This document shows, piece by piece, positions 53,573 to 62,602 of a stretch of 64,000 nt of DNA. The stretch covers positions 2,275,030-2,339,029 of the forward strand of contig NZ_KK073875.1 of the NCBI RefSeq assembly GCF_000585395.1, read 5' to 3'. The notes beneath the pieces were generated by a model. It saw nothing but the letters and a program-made list of their open reading frames with translations, was not told the origin of the DNA and did no database searches. The number at the start of each line of letters is the position of its first letter. Within the stretch, counting starts at the first letter, position 1. The translations under genes and the position numbers were made by a program. The stretch comes from Saccharibacillus sacchari DSM 19268. GTDB lineage: Bacteria; Bacillota; Bacilli; Paenibacillales; Paenibacillaceae.

Positions 53573-53678
53573 TGAACAGTTCCTCCTAAATAGATGGTTT
53601 TTGAAGAAATGTTTCATTTATTCAAGGCGCATACTTCTTCATATCGATGAAAAAGCCGCACCATGAGTAACAAATTCG

Positions 53679-54716
53679 TCAGGCGCTCTCCAGCTCCCGG
53701 ACAATTTCGAGCGCAGCCGCTTCGTCGATCACCAGAATGTCTTCCTGACCGAATCGCAGCACCGCGTGAATCGCCTTTGCCTTTGATTTGCCTCCCGCGA
53801 TCCCAAGCACGACGTCCGCCGCCTTGATATCGTCAAGTCTGAGTCCGAGAGTCAGCATATTATGCACGAAACTGCCGCTCTCGTCGAAGTAATAACCGAA
53901 AGATTCGGCTACCGCTCCTTTTTCCTTAAGGCCGCTTGTCGTCTCTTCATCCAGTTTGCGTCGACGCGCCATATCCACCGCATTGCCGATCCCGTGCACA
54001 ATGACGCGGGCGGTGCGGATCTCGCGGACGATTTCCTGAATGTTAGGGTCGTGCACAAGCGATTCGTACGCTTCCCGGCTCAACAGATCGGGTACGTGCA
54101 GCAAGCGATAATCGGCGCCTACCCGCTTGGCCATGTTGGAAGCGATGGTGTTCGCCTGAATTTCCAGGCTTTCGCCCAGTCCTCCGCGTGCGGGAACGAA
54201 CCAACTGCCTTTAAGGGGACCGTTTACCGGATAAGTCAACTGCTCGGCCATCTCGGCCAGGGTCGTGCCGCCCGTTACGGCTACCACATCCCCGCCTTGC
54301 ATCACGCCCAGCAGCGCTTTGGCTCCGGCTTTGCCGAGCTCGCGCTTGGATAGAGGCGATTCGTCGCAGTTGCCCGGAACCACCACAACTTTCCGCAGTC
54401 CGTAAAACTTGCGAATCTTCTCTTCCAGGTTGGACAATCCCACTAATTCCTTCAATACTGGTTCCAGACGCTCAAGAAGGAGTTGTCCAGCATCACTGAT
54501 CCGCATGCCCGCCGTGTCCGTCTCTATCAAGCCTTGTGCTTTCAGCAGATCGGTCTCGGCTCTCAGCACCCGTTCGGTCATTTGCAAGGAATTCGCCAGC
54601 GTGCGGCGCCCCGTCGTGCCCGTCAGCATGATCTGATGAAGGATGGTGTACCTTTTCTTGAGAGTTTCCATGAGATCGGGAAGCAGCTGCTGCTGGATTT
54701 CGAGAATGTTCTGCAT
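53679..54716 (-). CDS. cggR: Central glycolytic genes regulator
   Basis: 345 residues from the ATG at 54716 (GAGG 8 nt upstream; the GTG at 54725 overlaps that site). An N-terminal winged helix (RRTLANSLQMTERVLRAETD) precedes a SorC-type sugar-phosphate domain (VAVTGGTTLAEMAEQL, GGLGESLEIQANTIASNMA, GIGNAVDMARRR). In Bacillus CggR represses the gap operon and is released by fructose-1,6-bisphosphate; the matching operator lies just upstream here. Confidence 0.95.
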   Translation of the reverse strand: MQNILEIQQQLLPDLMETLKKRYTILHQIMLTGTTGRRTLANSLQMTERVLRAETDLLKAQGLIETDTAGMRISDAGQLLLERLEPVLKELVGLSNLEEKIRKFYGLRKVVVVPGNCDESPLSKRELGKAGAKALLGVMQGGDVVAVTGGTTLAEMAEQLTYPVNGPLKGSWFVPARGGLGESLEIQANTIASNMAKRVGADYRLLHVPDLLSREAYESLVHDPNIQEIVREIRTARVIVHGIGNAVDMARRRKLDEETTSGLKEKGAVAESFGYYFDESGSFVHNMLTLGLRLDDIKAADVVLGIAGGKSKAKAIHAVLRFGQEDILVIDEAAALEIVRELESA

Positions 54717-54763
54717 GCGTTCCACCTCTGCAAACTTCGTCTGCCCGTATAATTTAAATCAGT

Positions 54764-54799
54764 GGACATTTATTGTCCCGGGAACACTTTTTTTGTCCC
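54764..54799 (-). promoter_or_regulatory. CggR operator
   Basis: On the minus strand two direct half-sites GGGACA-N6-TGTTCCC and GGGACA-N5-TGTCC lie back to back, the known CggR operator layout, 48 bp before cggR and just after the promoter. Confidence 0.85.
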
Positions 54800-54805
54800 A
54801 CACCT

Positions 54806-54834
54806 AGTTTAACCAATTTGACGCCGCTATGCAA
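54806..54834 (-). promoter_or_regulatory. Promoter of the cggR-gap operon
   Basis: TTGCAT and TAAACT with a 17-bp spacer; the operator follows 6 bp downstream, so bound CggR would block elongation as in Bacillus. Confidence 0.7.
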
Positions 54835-54857
54835 GCTTTGGCAAGCGGATATTTTAT

Positions 54858-54873
54858 TCACAATCAATTGTGA
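54858..54873. promoter_or_regulatory. 16-bp palindrome upstream of the cggR promoter
   Basis: TCACAATCAATTGTGA, 7-bp arms. It lies 24 bp upstream of the -35 box. It could bind an activator or belong to the divergent tRNA side; the regulator is unknown. Confidence 0.4.
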
Positions 54874-54962
54874 TTCACCCCTACTATATATAGGTAAAAT
54901 AAAGCTAGCGGGCTCATGATATGGGGGTCTTTTCGTACCCTTTTTCACAGCTCGAATAGGGC

Positions 54963-54991
54963 TTGCAATTCGCATTGCCGCCTAGTATAAT
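54963..54991 (+). promoter_or_regulatory. tRNA-Arg promoter
   Basis: TTGCAA, 17-bp spacer, TATAAT; 30 bp before the tRNA. Confidence 0.8.
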
Positions 54992-55021
54992 AATGATTGC
55001 TGCTGTTTGCTTGCAATCTAT

Positions 55022-55096
55022 GCGCCCGTGGTCCAATGGATATGACGTAGGCCTCCGAAGCCTGAGATCCAAGTTCGATTCTTGGCGGGCGCGCCA
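55022..55096 (+). tRNA. tRNA-Arg (anticodon CCG)
   Basis: Acceptor GCGCCCG / CGGGCGC, anticodon stem TAGGC / GCCTG around loop CTCCGAA (anticodon CCG, reads CGG), T arm CCAAG-TTCGATT-CTTGG, and an encoded CCA. 75 nt in all. Confidence 0.95.
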
Positions 55097-55127
55097 TTAT
55101 TATTTAACTGTATTTTTTGTTCATGAC

Positions 55128-55149
55128 GCCGATATCGGCTATTTTTTTT
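55128..55149 (+). terminator. tRNA-Arg terminator
   Basis: Self-complementary GCCGATATCGGC followed by TATTTTTTTT. Confidence 0.65.
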
Positions 55150-55157
55150 GCAGAAAG

Positions 55158-55197
55158 TTTGACTTTCTTTGACTTTATGTTTGGAATTGTTTATCAT
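55158..55197 (+). promoter_or_regulatory. clpP promoter overlapped by a CtsR box
   Basis: TTTGACTTTCTTTGACT (55158-55174) is the inverse of the CtsR heptad repeat AGTCAAA-GAA-AGTCAAA. Its second half forms the -35 TTGACT, with -10 TATCAT 17 bp further on, so CtsR should occlude the promoter until heat or protein stress. Confidence 0.85.
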
Positions 55198-55322
55198 ATG
55201 GGTAATACCAGCTAGACGTTTACCGGACTCCTCTACGCATAGGGTTCGGCGGGCCCATCCAGCCTGGCATCCATTCCAATTCTAAGGACGGAATAGATCC
55301 GTTCACAAGGAGGTTTTTCACT

Positions 55323-55925
55323 GTGGGTTACATTCCTATGGTCGTTGAACAAAGCAATCGCGGCGAGAGAGCGTATGACATTTACTCCCGCCTGCTGAAA
55401 GACCGCATTATTTTCCTCGGCACCGAAGTCAATGACGTCGTAGCCAACGCAATCATTGCACAACTCCTGTTCCTCGAAGCGGAAGATCCGGAGAAGGACA
55501 TTTACCTTTATATCAATAGCCCGGGCGGTTCGATCACGGCCGGCATGGCGATTTTCGATACGATGCAGTTCATCAAGGCGGACGTCTCCACAATCTGCGT
55601 CGGCATGGCTGCGTCGATGGGCGCATTCTTGCTGAATGCAGGCGCCAAAGGCAAACGTTTTGCCCTGCCGAACAGCGAAATCATGATTCACCAACCTCTG
55701 GGCGGCGCTCAAGGTCAGGCTTCGGACATCGAAATCCGTGCCCGCCGCATCATCGCGCTCCGCGAGAAGCTGAACCGCATCATGTCCGAGCGTACCGGTC
55801 AACCGATCGAACGCATCGACAAAGATACGGATCGCGACTACTTCATGGATGCCGCGGCTGCTGCCGAATACGGCATTATCGATAAAGTCATCGAGAAGCC
55901 GGTTGCCGAAGTCGGCGTGAAGTAA
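55323..55925 (+). CDS. clpP: ATP-dependent Clp protease proteolytic subunit
   Basis: 200 residues from a GTG at 55323 with AAGGAGG 9 nt upstream. Catalytic Ser in [11 protein letters not shown] (~97), His in [12 protein letters not shown] (~122), Asp in [10 protein letters not shown] (~171), and the hydrophobic N-terminus IPMVVEQS that contacts the ATPase. It forms tetradecamers with ClpX or ClpC and also degrades tmRNA-tagged proteins. The ~125-nt leader carries no evident riboswitch. Confidence 0.98.
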   Translation: MGYIPMVVEQSNRGERAYDIYSRLLKDRIIFLGTEVNDVVANAIIAQLLFLEAEDPEKDIYLYINSPGGSITAGMAIFDTMQFIKADVSTICVGMAASMGAFLLNAGAKGKRFALPNSEIMIHQPLGGAQGQASDIEIRARRIIALREKLNRIMSERTGQPIERIDKDTDRDYFMDAAAAAEYGIIDKVIEKPVAEVGVK

Positions 55926-55990
55926 AACAAAATCGTATATCGGGAAAAATCGCAAACACACCGTGTCCGACTTTTCCCGAATCCGGCCAA

Positions 55991-56036
55991 GCCTATCGTT
56001 ATTCGCCTTCGCGGCGTCTGACGATAGGCTTTTTTG
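55991..56036 (+). terminator. clpP terminator
   Basis: GCCTATCGT-N4-CGCC / GGCG-N4-ACGATAGGC two-tier stem, then TTTTTT. Confidence 0.9.
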
Positions 56037-56055
56037 TATCCGTACATCGTAGCTT

Positions 56056-56123
56056 GCTCGGCTCGGCTCGGCTCGGCTCGGCTCGGCTCGGCTCGGCTCG
56101 GCTCGGCTCGGCTCGGCTCGGCT
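56056..56123. repeat. Pentanucleotide microsatellite (GCTCG)13
   Basis: Thirteen perfect GCTCG units followed by GCT. Non-coding, between clpP and the AIM24 gene. Unit number should be prone to slippage. Confidence 0.98.
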
Positions 56124-56312
56124 AACGGATCGTATGTCCTTTAAAGCCGCAAATCAACCTCCTCCGAGACTTTAACGGATCGTATTACCGTTAGACGCTG
56201 ATTTGCCTACTTTTCCCGCCCAAATCAAGCCCTTTTCTACTCTAAGCGTCACCTCGATCCGTTAAAAATTCAATCCTGCTGCAAAACCCTCCTAAGCGCC
56301 GCCTCGATCCGT
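56124..56312. repeat. TAACGGAT-type repeat cluster
   Basis: TAACGGATCGTATGTCC, TAACGGATCGTATTACCGTTA and two copies of GCC or TCA-CCTCGATCCGTTAAAA. Same arms as the palindromes at 36.93-37.07 kb, here mostly as half-sites. The following 56313-56550 is T/C-rich without a gene. Confidence 0.65.
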
Positions 56313-56568
56313 TAAAATGTCCAGTCTGCTCCAAATGCCGATCCCGCCGCGAACTTGCCGGCCTTCTCGCGAGTTTTTCGCGGCGCTCCCACAGCTTTCG
56401 CACAGCTCAACCACGACTTTTTCGCAACCTTCTCGCTGCCGTTCCGCATCTTTTTATAGCTCTCCTACGGCTTTTTTGCAGCCTTTTCGCAACCGTTTAT
56501 CGGCGACGCGCGTAATAGGTGCAGATAAACCCTGATTCCATGTACATACACCGAGGAGGAAAATATCC

Positions 56569-57354
56569 ATGCAATTTCGTCATAACGATTTTCGCGTGTT
56601 CAGCTCGTTGAAAAGAGACAATCTGGTCATTGAAGTTATTCAGGCAGGCGGGTTGCCGGAGAATTATAACGAAGAGCTGGCCAAATCGATCAATCATCAC
56701 GATCACGAACGCTTTAGCTGGCAGCAGGTGCGCATTTTGCTTCAGGATACGTCGGTTGTGCTGGAAGCGGGTGCCCTGCAATATATGATGGGCAACATCG
56801 AGATGGAAAACAAATCGGGCGGCGTGGGCGGTTTTGCGAAGAAATTCGTGGGCAGCGCGGTCACGGGCGAAACGGCGAGCAAACCGATCTACCGCGGTAC
56901 GGGCGAAATGTACTTGGAGCCTAAACGCAAAGACTTCACGTTGATCGAATTGTCTCCCGGCGAAGAGATCATCGTCGACGACGGACTCTTTTTCTGCGCG
57001 GAAAACACGGTCAAAGTCGGCGTCGCCAAGCAAAGCAACGTCTCGTCGGCGCTGTTCGGCGGCGAAGGACTGTTCCAGACCAAGATTACGGCGTCGGATA
57101 ACGGCTATGTCGTTCTCGAACTGCCGGTGCCGGAATACGAGCTGGTTCGTTACGAACTGGACGGCACCGAAACGTTGAAGGTAGACGGAAGCTTTGCGGT
57201 TCTGCGCAGCAGCACGATCGAGTTCTCGGTTGAAAAGTCGACGAAATCGCTGCTCGGCTCGGCATCTTCCGGCGAAGGCATGCTTCAGACGTTCCGCGGA
57301 CGCGGCGAAGTCTGGCTCGCGCCGACGCTTCCGTTCCGTACCCGCCCGTTTTGA
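56569..57354 (+). CDS. AIM24-family protein
   Basis: 261 residues, beta-rich throughout. Motifs DTSVVLEAGALQYMMGNIEM near 64-83, PIYRGTGEMYLEP near 105 and GEEIIVDDGLFFCAENTV near 128 match the AIM24/TIGR00266 (DUF124) family, whose biochemical function is unknown. Members fold as two double-stranded beta-helices. GAGGAGG lies 11 nt before the ATG. It stands alone between repeats and a terminator. Confidence 0.85.
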   Translation: MQFRHNDFRVFSSLKRDNLVIEVIQAGGLPENYNEELAKSINHHDHERFSWQQVRILLQDTSVVLEAGALQYMMGNIEMENKSGGVGGFAKKFVGSAVTGETASKPIYRGTGEMYLEPKRKDFTLIELSPGEEIIVDDGLFFCAENTVKVGVAKQSNVSSALFGGEGLFQTKITASDNGYVVLELPVPEYELVRYELDGTETLKVDGSFAVLRSSTIEFSVEKSTKSLLGSASSGEGMLQTFRGRGEVWLAPTLPFRTRPF

Positions 57355-57473
57355 TCGCACACGGCTACCACCTGTCGTAAAAGAGAGTTGTTTATACCGA
57401 AAACCCAGCCTGGGATAGTTGGATGAACGGCTAGGCTCGTCAGCTTCACCTTGCAAATCTTGACCAGAACCAG

Positions 57474-57523
57474 AAAAAGGCTGCCCCGAATCCGGATTAC
57501 GGATTAAGGGACAGCCTTTTTTT
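57474..57523. terminator. Bidirectional terminator between AIM24 and Rrf2 genes
   Basis: AAAAGGCTGCCCC / GGGACAGCCTTTT stem with an inner CCG/CGG hairpin; T run on both strands. Confidence 0.85.
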
Positions 57524-57577
57524 CGTTCATATGCGCACGGCAACGATTACTGTGCGGGATTATCGATTTTGTCCCGG

Positions 57578-58042
57578 TTAACGATTCGTCGGAGCAAAGT
57601 AGTCCGGCAGCACAATGCCTTCCAGCTGCGAAATATCCCCGGCAACATCGGCGACCGTCGTCTGCTCCAAAATCTGCTCCATCGCGCGCTGCGCGCTGAT
57701 GAAGATCGGATTCATCGCGGCCTGGATATTCCGGCCGACTTCGCAGTTCGGATTCGGACTCTCATGCACCGCAAACAACCCGCCTTCGCCGACGGCATTC
57801 ACAGCCTTGTAGACTTCAAGCAATGTGATGTCGGCCAACGGCTTTTTCAGTCGCGCACCCGCAATGCCGGCTCTGGCCTCGACAAGACCCGCACGGCCCA
57901 GCATGCCCGTAATGCGCCGAATCACGACCGGATTGGTATTCACGCTCGACGCGATCATGTCCGAAGTCGCTGTGCCGGGCTGCGAAATACTCAGCAGAAT
58001 CAAGATGTGCACGGCAACGGGAAATCTCGTACTGATATTCAT
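57578..58042 (-). CDS. Rrf2-family regulator (YwnA-like)
   Basis: 154 residues. The winged helix is at 8-60 (DMIASSVNTNPVVIRRITGM, then LGRAGLVEARAGIAGARL). LYEVYKAV-like and HESPNPNCEVGRNIQAAM blocks follow. Only one Cys is present near 99, so the three-Cys iron-sulfur site of IscR/NsrR is absent; YwnA/CymR-like subgroups lack it too. The palindrome in its own promoter suggests autoregulation. Confidence 0.88.
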   Translation of the reverse strand: MNISTRFPVAVHILILLSISQPGTATSDMIASSVNTNPVVIRRITGMLGRAGLVEARAGIAGARLKKPLADITLLEVYKAVNAVGEGGLFAVHESPNPNCEVGRNIQAAMNPIFISAQRAMEQILEQTTVADVAGDISQLEGIVLPDYFAPTNR

Positions 58043-58159
58043 TTCGCATTCCTCCCTTCCAGCGATCGAACTCGCGTATTGCGCCTATAACGAACTTCAG
58101 GCGCACATTCGGATTTGTGTTCCGAACGCGCACCTTTCATTCCGTTATTACGTGAAACC

Positions 58160-58188
58160 ATTGTAGTTACATTAGATCCTAATGTCAA
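58160..58188 (-). promoter_or_regulatory. Rrf2 gene promoter with embedded operator
   Basis: Minus-strand TTGACA, 17-bp spacer, TACAAT. The spacer holds the palindrome ACATTAGATCCTAATGT (58169-58185), whose position would block RNA polymerase. The -35 box overlaps the last codons of ilvE. Confidence 0.82.
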
Positions 58189-59276
58189 CCCTGCGTGGTC
58201 TCTGCGCTGCATACCGTTTGCGTCCAACCGAAACGGTCTTCAGACTCGCCGCGTTGCAGCGAAGTCAGTTCGTCATACAGACGATGCGTCCATTCGCCGG
58301 TTTCCCCGCCGCCGGTTTGGACCGTTTTGCCGTTCCAGCCGATCTCGCCGATCGGCGAAACGACTGCGGCTGTTCCCGTGCCAAAAGCCTCGAGCAGCGA
58401 ACCGTCTTCGGCTGCCGCGAACAGCTCGTCGATCGTGATCGGACGCTCTTCGACTTCGAATCCGAAATCGCGCAGCATATGGATCGCCGAATCGCGCGTG
58501 ATGCCGTTCAAGATGCTGCCGCTGAGCGCAGGAGTCACAATTTTATCTCCGAGGCGGAAGAATACGTTCATGCTGCCGACTTCTTCGACGTATTTGCGGT
58601 GAACGCCGTCCAGCCACAGCACTTGCGAATAACCGGCTCCGTACGCATTTTCCTGAGCCTGCATGCTTGCCGCGTAGTTACCCGCGGTCTTGGCTTCACC
58701 GACGCCGCCGGCCACTGCGCGAACATCGCGAGTCTCGACGTGAATGCGTACCGGATTCAGACCTTCCGCATAATAAGCGCCGACCGGCGACAGGATAATC
58801 ATCATCTTGTAGCTCAGCGAAGGGTTCGCGCCCAGGTGGTTCTCCGTCGCGATCGCGAACGGACGGATATACAGCGACGTACCCGGTTCGGACGGCACCC
58901 AGCTGCGATCGACTTTGATCAGTTCTTTGAGCGCGTTCAGCACGAAAGCTTCATCGATCTCCGGAATGCTCATCCGACGACACGAACGGTTGAAGCGCTC
59001 GAAGTTTTTCTCCGGACGGAACAATCGAATATCGCCGTCCGGACCGACATAAGCTTTCATGCCTTCGAAGATCGTTTGTCCGTAATGGAACACCTTCGCG
59101 GCCGGGTCCATCGGAATCGGTCCGTAAGGAACGATCTTGGCGTCATGCCAACCTTTTCCTTTTTCGTAGTCCATCGTAAACATATGGTCCGTCATATAAA
59201 CGCCGAACGAAAGGTTGGCGGTATCCGGTTTCGTTTTGAGCTGCGTTGTCTTTTCGATCTTGAGTTCACCCTGCAT
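58185..59276 (-). CDS. ilvE: Branched-chain amino acid aminotransferase
   Basis: 363 residues. It transfers amino groups between Leu/Ile/Val keto acids and glutamate. It is the long eukaryote-like subgroup: FHYGQTIFEGMKAY near 64, LYIRPFAIATENHLG, the PLP Lys in VGEAKTAGNYAAS (~197), EVGSMNVFF and GTGTAAVVSPIG. No T-box leader is seen in the 110 bp upstream. Divergent from a LysR gene that may control it. Confidence 0.95.
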   Translation of the reverse strand: MQGELKIEKTTQLKTKPDTANLSFGVYMTDHMFTMDYEKGKGWHDAKIVPYGPIPMDPAAKVFHYGQTIFEGMKAYVGPDGDIRLFRPEKNFERFNRSCRRMSIPEIDEAFVLNALKELIKVDRSWVPSEPGTSLYIRPFAIATENHLGANPSLSYKMMIILSPVGAYYAEGLNPVRIHVETRDVRAVAGGVGEAKTAGNYAASMQAQENAYGAGYSQVLWLDGVHRKYVEEVGSMNVFFRLGDKIVTPALSGSILNGITRDSAIHMLRDFGFEVEERPITIDELFAAAEDGSLLEAFGTGTAAVVSPIGEIGWNGKTVQTGGGETGEWTHRLYDELTSLQRGESEDRFGWTQTVCSAETTQG

Positions 59277-59386
59277 GATGCACGCTCCTCTTTTTATATT
59301 GAATCATATCAGCCTCTTACCTATATTAATAATATCCTTTTCGTCGGTTCTGCATACCCCAAAAGTATGAAAGGAGAAGAAAAAAT

Positions 59387-60289
59387 ATGGATTTGCGTCA
59401 ATTGCGCTATTTTTCCGCTGTCGTCAAGGAAGGTCAAATCACTTCCGCGGCCAAAAAGCTTAATATGGAGCAGCCTCCGCTCAGCCGCCAAATGAAGCTG
59501 CTGGAGGAAGAACTGGGCACGCCGCTATTCGATCGCACCGGACGCAAGCTTGTGCCTACCGAAGCCGGATGGCGATTGTACGAACGCGCAGAAGAATTGT
59601 TATTTCGCTTGGAGGAAACGCTGTTGGAGATTCGCGAGCTTGGCGAAGGCGTCGGCGGCACATTGTCGATCGGGTCCGTCGTCTCCTGCGTCTCGCTGCT
59701 CCCGAGCGCGATCGAACGCTTCGGACGACAACATCCTGCTGTTGCTTTTAAAATCCAGGAGGGCGATCATTATCAACTTGCAGAGCTGTTGCGCAAGCGT
59801 CAGATCGAGCTGATCGTGGCCCGTTTGCCGTTTGAAGCTCCCTCGGGCACCGACGATTACGGCATCGCTTCTTTACCGGACGATCCGCTCGCCGCCGCCG
59901 TGCCGACCGCCTGGAGCGAATACGCCGGACGCGAGACCATTCGGCTCGACGAGCTGTCGGAGCGGCCATTTCTCACGCTTAAGACGGATCGCACGACCGG
60001 GATGCACGAACGAATCATGCAGGAGTTCGCCGCGCGCGGTCAAGCTCCCCGCATCTTCTGCGAATGCTCCAGCGTCGCCGTTATTCTCGGCCTGGTCGCC
60101 CAAGGGCTTGGCGCTTCGCTGCTTCCTCGTTCGGTGCTCTCTTCTTTTCGCTCGGAAGACTTTCAGATCTTGGAGCTGAAGGATGCGGTTCTGCAAGCCG
60201 AAGTCGGCCTGGTGTGGCTGCAAGATCGCTATCTGTCGAGAAGCGCCGAGCGCTTTATCGAAGAATTGGTCAGCCAGCGCGAACTCTAA
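59387..60289 (+). CDS. LysR-family transcriptional regulator
   Basis: 300 residues. The N-terminal LysR helix-turn-helix (LRYFSAVVKEGQITSAAKKL, QPPLSRQMKLLEEELGTPLF) is textbook; the rest is the periplasmic-binding-protein-like effector domain (SIGSVVSCVSLLP, LIVARLPFE, GLGASLLPRSVL). AAAGGAG precedes the ATG. It is divergent from ilvE with 110 bp between, containing CATAC-N7-GTATG near its start as a possible site. Target genes are inferred only. Confidence 0.92.
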   Translation: MDLRQLRYFSAVVKEGQITSAAKKLNMEQPPLSRQMKLLEEELGTPLFDRTGRKLVPTEAGWRLYERAEELLFRLEETLLEIRELGEGVGGTLSIGSVVSCVSLLPSAIERFGRQHPAVAFKIQEGDHYQLAELLRKRQIELIVARLPFEAPSGTDDYGIASLPDDPLAAAVPTAWSEYAGRETIRLDELSERPFLTLKTDRTTGMHERIMQEFAARGQAPRIFCECSSVAVILGLVAQGLGASLLPRSVLSSFRSEDFQILELKDAVLQAEVGLVWLQDRYLSRSAERFIEELVSQREL

Positions 60290-60355
60290 GCAAAGCGCAT
60301 CGGCCAGAAGCAAGACCGCCCTTTATAGTTTACCCGAAAATCCTTCTGAAATCGA

Positions 60356-60411
60356 AAAGCCCGGAACCAAACCGCGCGGGATCACTTCGCGCCGGTTCGA
60401 TTCTGGGCTTT
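60356..60411. terminator. Bidirectional terminator between LysR and the stalk-domain gene
   Basis: AAAGCCC-GGAACC-CCGCGCG / CGCGC-GGTTC-GGGCTTT multi-part stem between convergent genes. Confidence 0.75.
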
Positions 60412-60447
60412 CATCGTTTATTTCCTATTATAATTGTTCGTTGTCAC

Positions 60448-61563
60448 TTACAGGCCTGCGAAAGGATTGGTTCCTTTCGGCAGCAAGGATGCGAAGGTGA
60501 AGTCAAAGGAAGGAATACCTGCCGCGTAAGGCGTGTATTCGTACTGCTGGAAGAAGATCGTAAATCCGCCGTTCGTGACATAGAAGCCTGGCGCGTTGCC
60601 GATTGTTTTAAAGCTGCCTTCTTCAAGCAAAGAGCCTTGTTTTTTGAACTCCGCCGCAATCTTTTTGTCGATCGCGCTGCGGTGGTTCGGGTTGGCTTTC
60701 AGCAGTTGGTCCAGCGTCACTTCTTTGCCTGTTTTCACGTCGAAGTTGTAGCCGCTCTGAATCGTACCGCCGTGCGCGCCGCCGTAAAAGCCGTAATCTT
60801 GAGTCACTACGCTGAGCAAGCCGTCTTTGTTGTAGGCGATCATGTAGTTGCCGTCCGCTTCGTAATGCATGTTCCGGCTATCCAGCGGACCGAATTCTTC
60901 GACTTGTTTTTCGAAATCGGACAGGAACGTCTCGGCATGCTTCTTCAGCGTGGCGTTGATTTTCGCGATGCCTGCGGCGCTGCCGGACAATTCCGGATAC
61001 CGGATATCGATCACCGCGCCGTCTTCCGTTTTCTTGAGCGTCTTTTCGGTGATCGTGATGCCCGTGGATGCCGCCGTCTTCAACGCAACCGTCTTGGTCG
61101 AAGCGTTCCACACCCCGTCAATACCCGCATAATCGCGCAGTACGGACAACGGCACATACATCGTTCCGCCGCTTACGCGCCCTTGTTGGGATTGAAGCCC
61201 GACGCCGCCCGCGCCGATCCATACCTCGCCTTCATACGGAGACAGCGTTAGCGCATTAGGCGAAGTTCCCAGCATGTAAAGCCCCGTTGTTTTATCGTAA
61301 GTCAGCGACAGGCCAGCGGCCTTTGCCAACGCTTTGATCGGTACATAAGTGTTGCCAGCCGCTTGGAAAGCGTTCGCTCCCACGGCTTTTCCGTTCCAGG
61401 TTACTTTCACGTTCTTTGTCGCTTGCGCGCTTGCAGTCACTGTAGCGGCATTTGCATCAGTCGTGCCGAGAAGCGCCGTGGTCGGAAGCAGCAATCCTGC
61501 TGTAAGCACAGCGGCTGTCACCAGTTTGGTTGTCTTTTTCAAAGTCGGGGTTACGCGTTTCAT
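60448..61563 (-). CDS. Secreted stalk-domain protein with DUF3298/RsiV-like domain
   Basis: 371 residues. Signal peptide ~1-40 (cleavage after ANA). Residues ~50-165 form a copper-amine-oxidase N-domain-like stalk (NTYVPIKALAKAAGLSLTYD, GTMYVPLSVLRDYAG). Residues ~170-371 match the DUF4163/DUF3298 module seen in RsiV and PdaC (YGGAHGGTIQSGYNFDVKTG). Neither a transmembrane anchor nor a deacetylase motif follows. Probably wall-associated; ligand or enzyme activity is unknown. Confidence 0.82.
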   Translation of the reverse strand: MKRVTPTLKKTTKLVTAAVLTAGLLLPTTALLGTTDANAATVTASAQATKNVKVTWNGKAVGANAFQAAGNTYVPIKALAKAAGLSLTYDKTTGLYMLGTSPNALTLSPYEGEVWIGAGGVGLQSQQGRVSGGTMYVPLSVLRDYAGIDGVWNASTKTVALKTAASTGITITEKTLKKTEDGAVIDIRYPELSGSAAGIAKINATLKKHAETFLSDFEKQVEEFGPLDSRNMHYEADGNYMIAYNKDGLLSVVTQDYGFYGGAHGGTIQSGYNFDVKTGKEVTLDQLLKANPNHRSAIDKKIAAEFKKQGSLLEEGSFKTIGNAPGFYVTNGGFTIFFQQYEYTPYAAGIPSFDFTFASLLPKGTNPFAGL

Positions 61564-61733
61564 ATCCGTTCAGCTCCTTCGCATCTTGGCGATCTCTTTG
61601 TTTGTCTATCCCTTTGTGATTATAAAGAGAGCCGACCAAGAATGGGTGACAACGAGCGTTACAGTATTGCAATACCCGGGCAGGCTTTTTTACAAAATTG
61701 TCAGAGTCCTTGTTACTATTTCCGACTCGTGAG

Positions 61734-62366
61734 TCAGGCGTCGACGCCTGTGTCCCATTTATTCGGCATGCTCATGATATTGGATAAACGCCCTCCCGGC
61801 GGTGCCGGACTTACCGGGAAATCCAACTCCAGAATCAGCATCGGCAACTTGTTGTGGTCCAGATTGCGGTCGGCAAAGTACCCGTAAAACGAATACAAAT
61901 ACCCGCATGGATAGTTATCGGAATCCGACTCCTCGTAAGGTCTCAGGATCGCCGTATCGTCAAGGTCGCTGAAATCCGGTTGCTGCTTCAACTCGTCCGC
62001 ATAGTTTGATCGGGCTTCGAATCGCTGTCCGACTTCCACCCTGTCCGTAAACCATTCGATCATTTTGGCCAATACGCGTGCCGGACGATGGGGCGAAGCA
62101 ATCAGAATTTCGGGATGTCCGAAGCTGTATTCCAATCCGATCGTGAACGCGTAATTCATTCCTTCGTCCGACAGGACGATAGGTACCCAGCCTTTATGCA
62201 TCAGCTCCGGAATATAAGATAATCTTTTCCGGGTAAAATCCGTATACTCCTCGCAAAACAGAGAGTAGCGTTCGATCAGATTACGGCCGGGATTCTCGTG
62301 CAGAAGTCTTCGATAGTATTGTTTTCGGCTTTCGGGAATGTTCAATGTCTCGATCAATGGAATCAC
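61734..62366 (-). CDS. DUF4262-like protein
   Basis: 210 residues. The segment GWVPIVLSDEGMNYAFTIGL then EYSFGHPEILIASP is the usual DUF4262 core (~60-95). An N-terminal helical region and an acidic middle (DFSDLDDTAILRPYEESDSD) are added. No signal peptide. Function unknown. The gene is monocistronic; the 170 bp to the next gene hold no clear element. Confidence 0.6.
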   Translation of the reverse strand: MIPLIETLNIPESRKQYYRRLLHENPGRNLIERYSLFCEEYTDFTRKRLSYIPELMHKGWVPIVLSDEGMNYAFTIGLEYSFGHPEILIASPHRPARVLAKMIEWFTDRVEVGQRFEARSNYADELKQQPDFSDLDDTAILRPYEESDSDNYPCGYLYSFYGYFADRNLDHNKLPMLILELDFPVSPAPPGGRLSNIMSMPNKWDTGVDA

Positions 62367-62532
62367 CTCTCTTTTCGGCTCCGAAGGGTTTGGTTCTGCG
62401 TACGTTTCTTACTCCTTTTATAAACCTCACATTCAATTCAAAACAGCCGAACGTCCTTTTTGCGTAAAATATTCATGCTTTGCACAGGCAGATGCGGCAT
62501 CAAAAAAAGCCCTGCCCATAAGCTTTTAAGCA

Positions 62533-62566
62533 AGAAAGCCACCTTCGCAAAAATGCGAAAGCGGCT
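62533..62566 (-). terminator. Terminator after the SIMPL-domain gene
   Basis: AGCCGCTTTCGCA / TGCGAAGGTGGCT stem with a TTTT loop, then TTTCTT on the minus strand. Confidence 0.75.
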
Positions 62567-62602
62567 CTCCTGAATGTTGTTTTCGTTTCCGAAAATCAGA
62601 CC

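Noticed and set aside
55022..55096. tRNA-Arg as an occupied integration site
   Set aside because: No partial tRNA copy or integrase lies nearby; clpP and its regulation follow directly.
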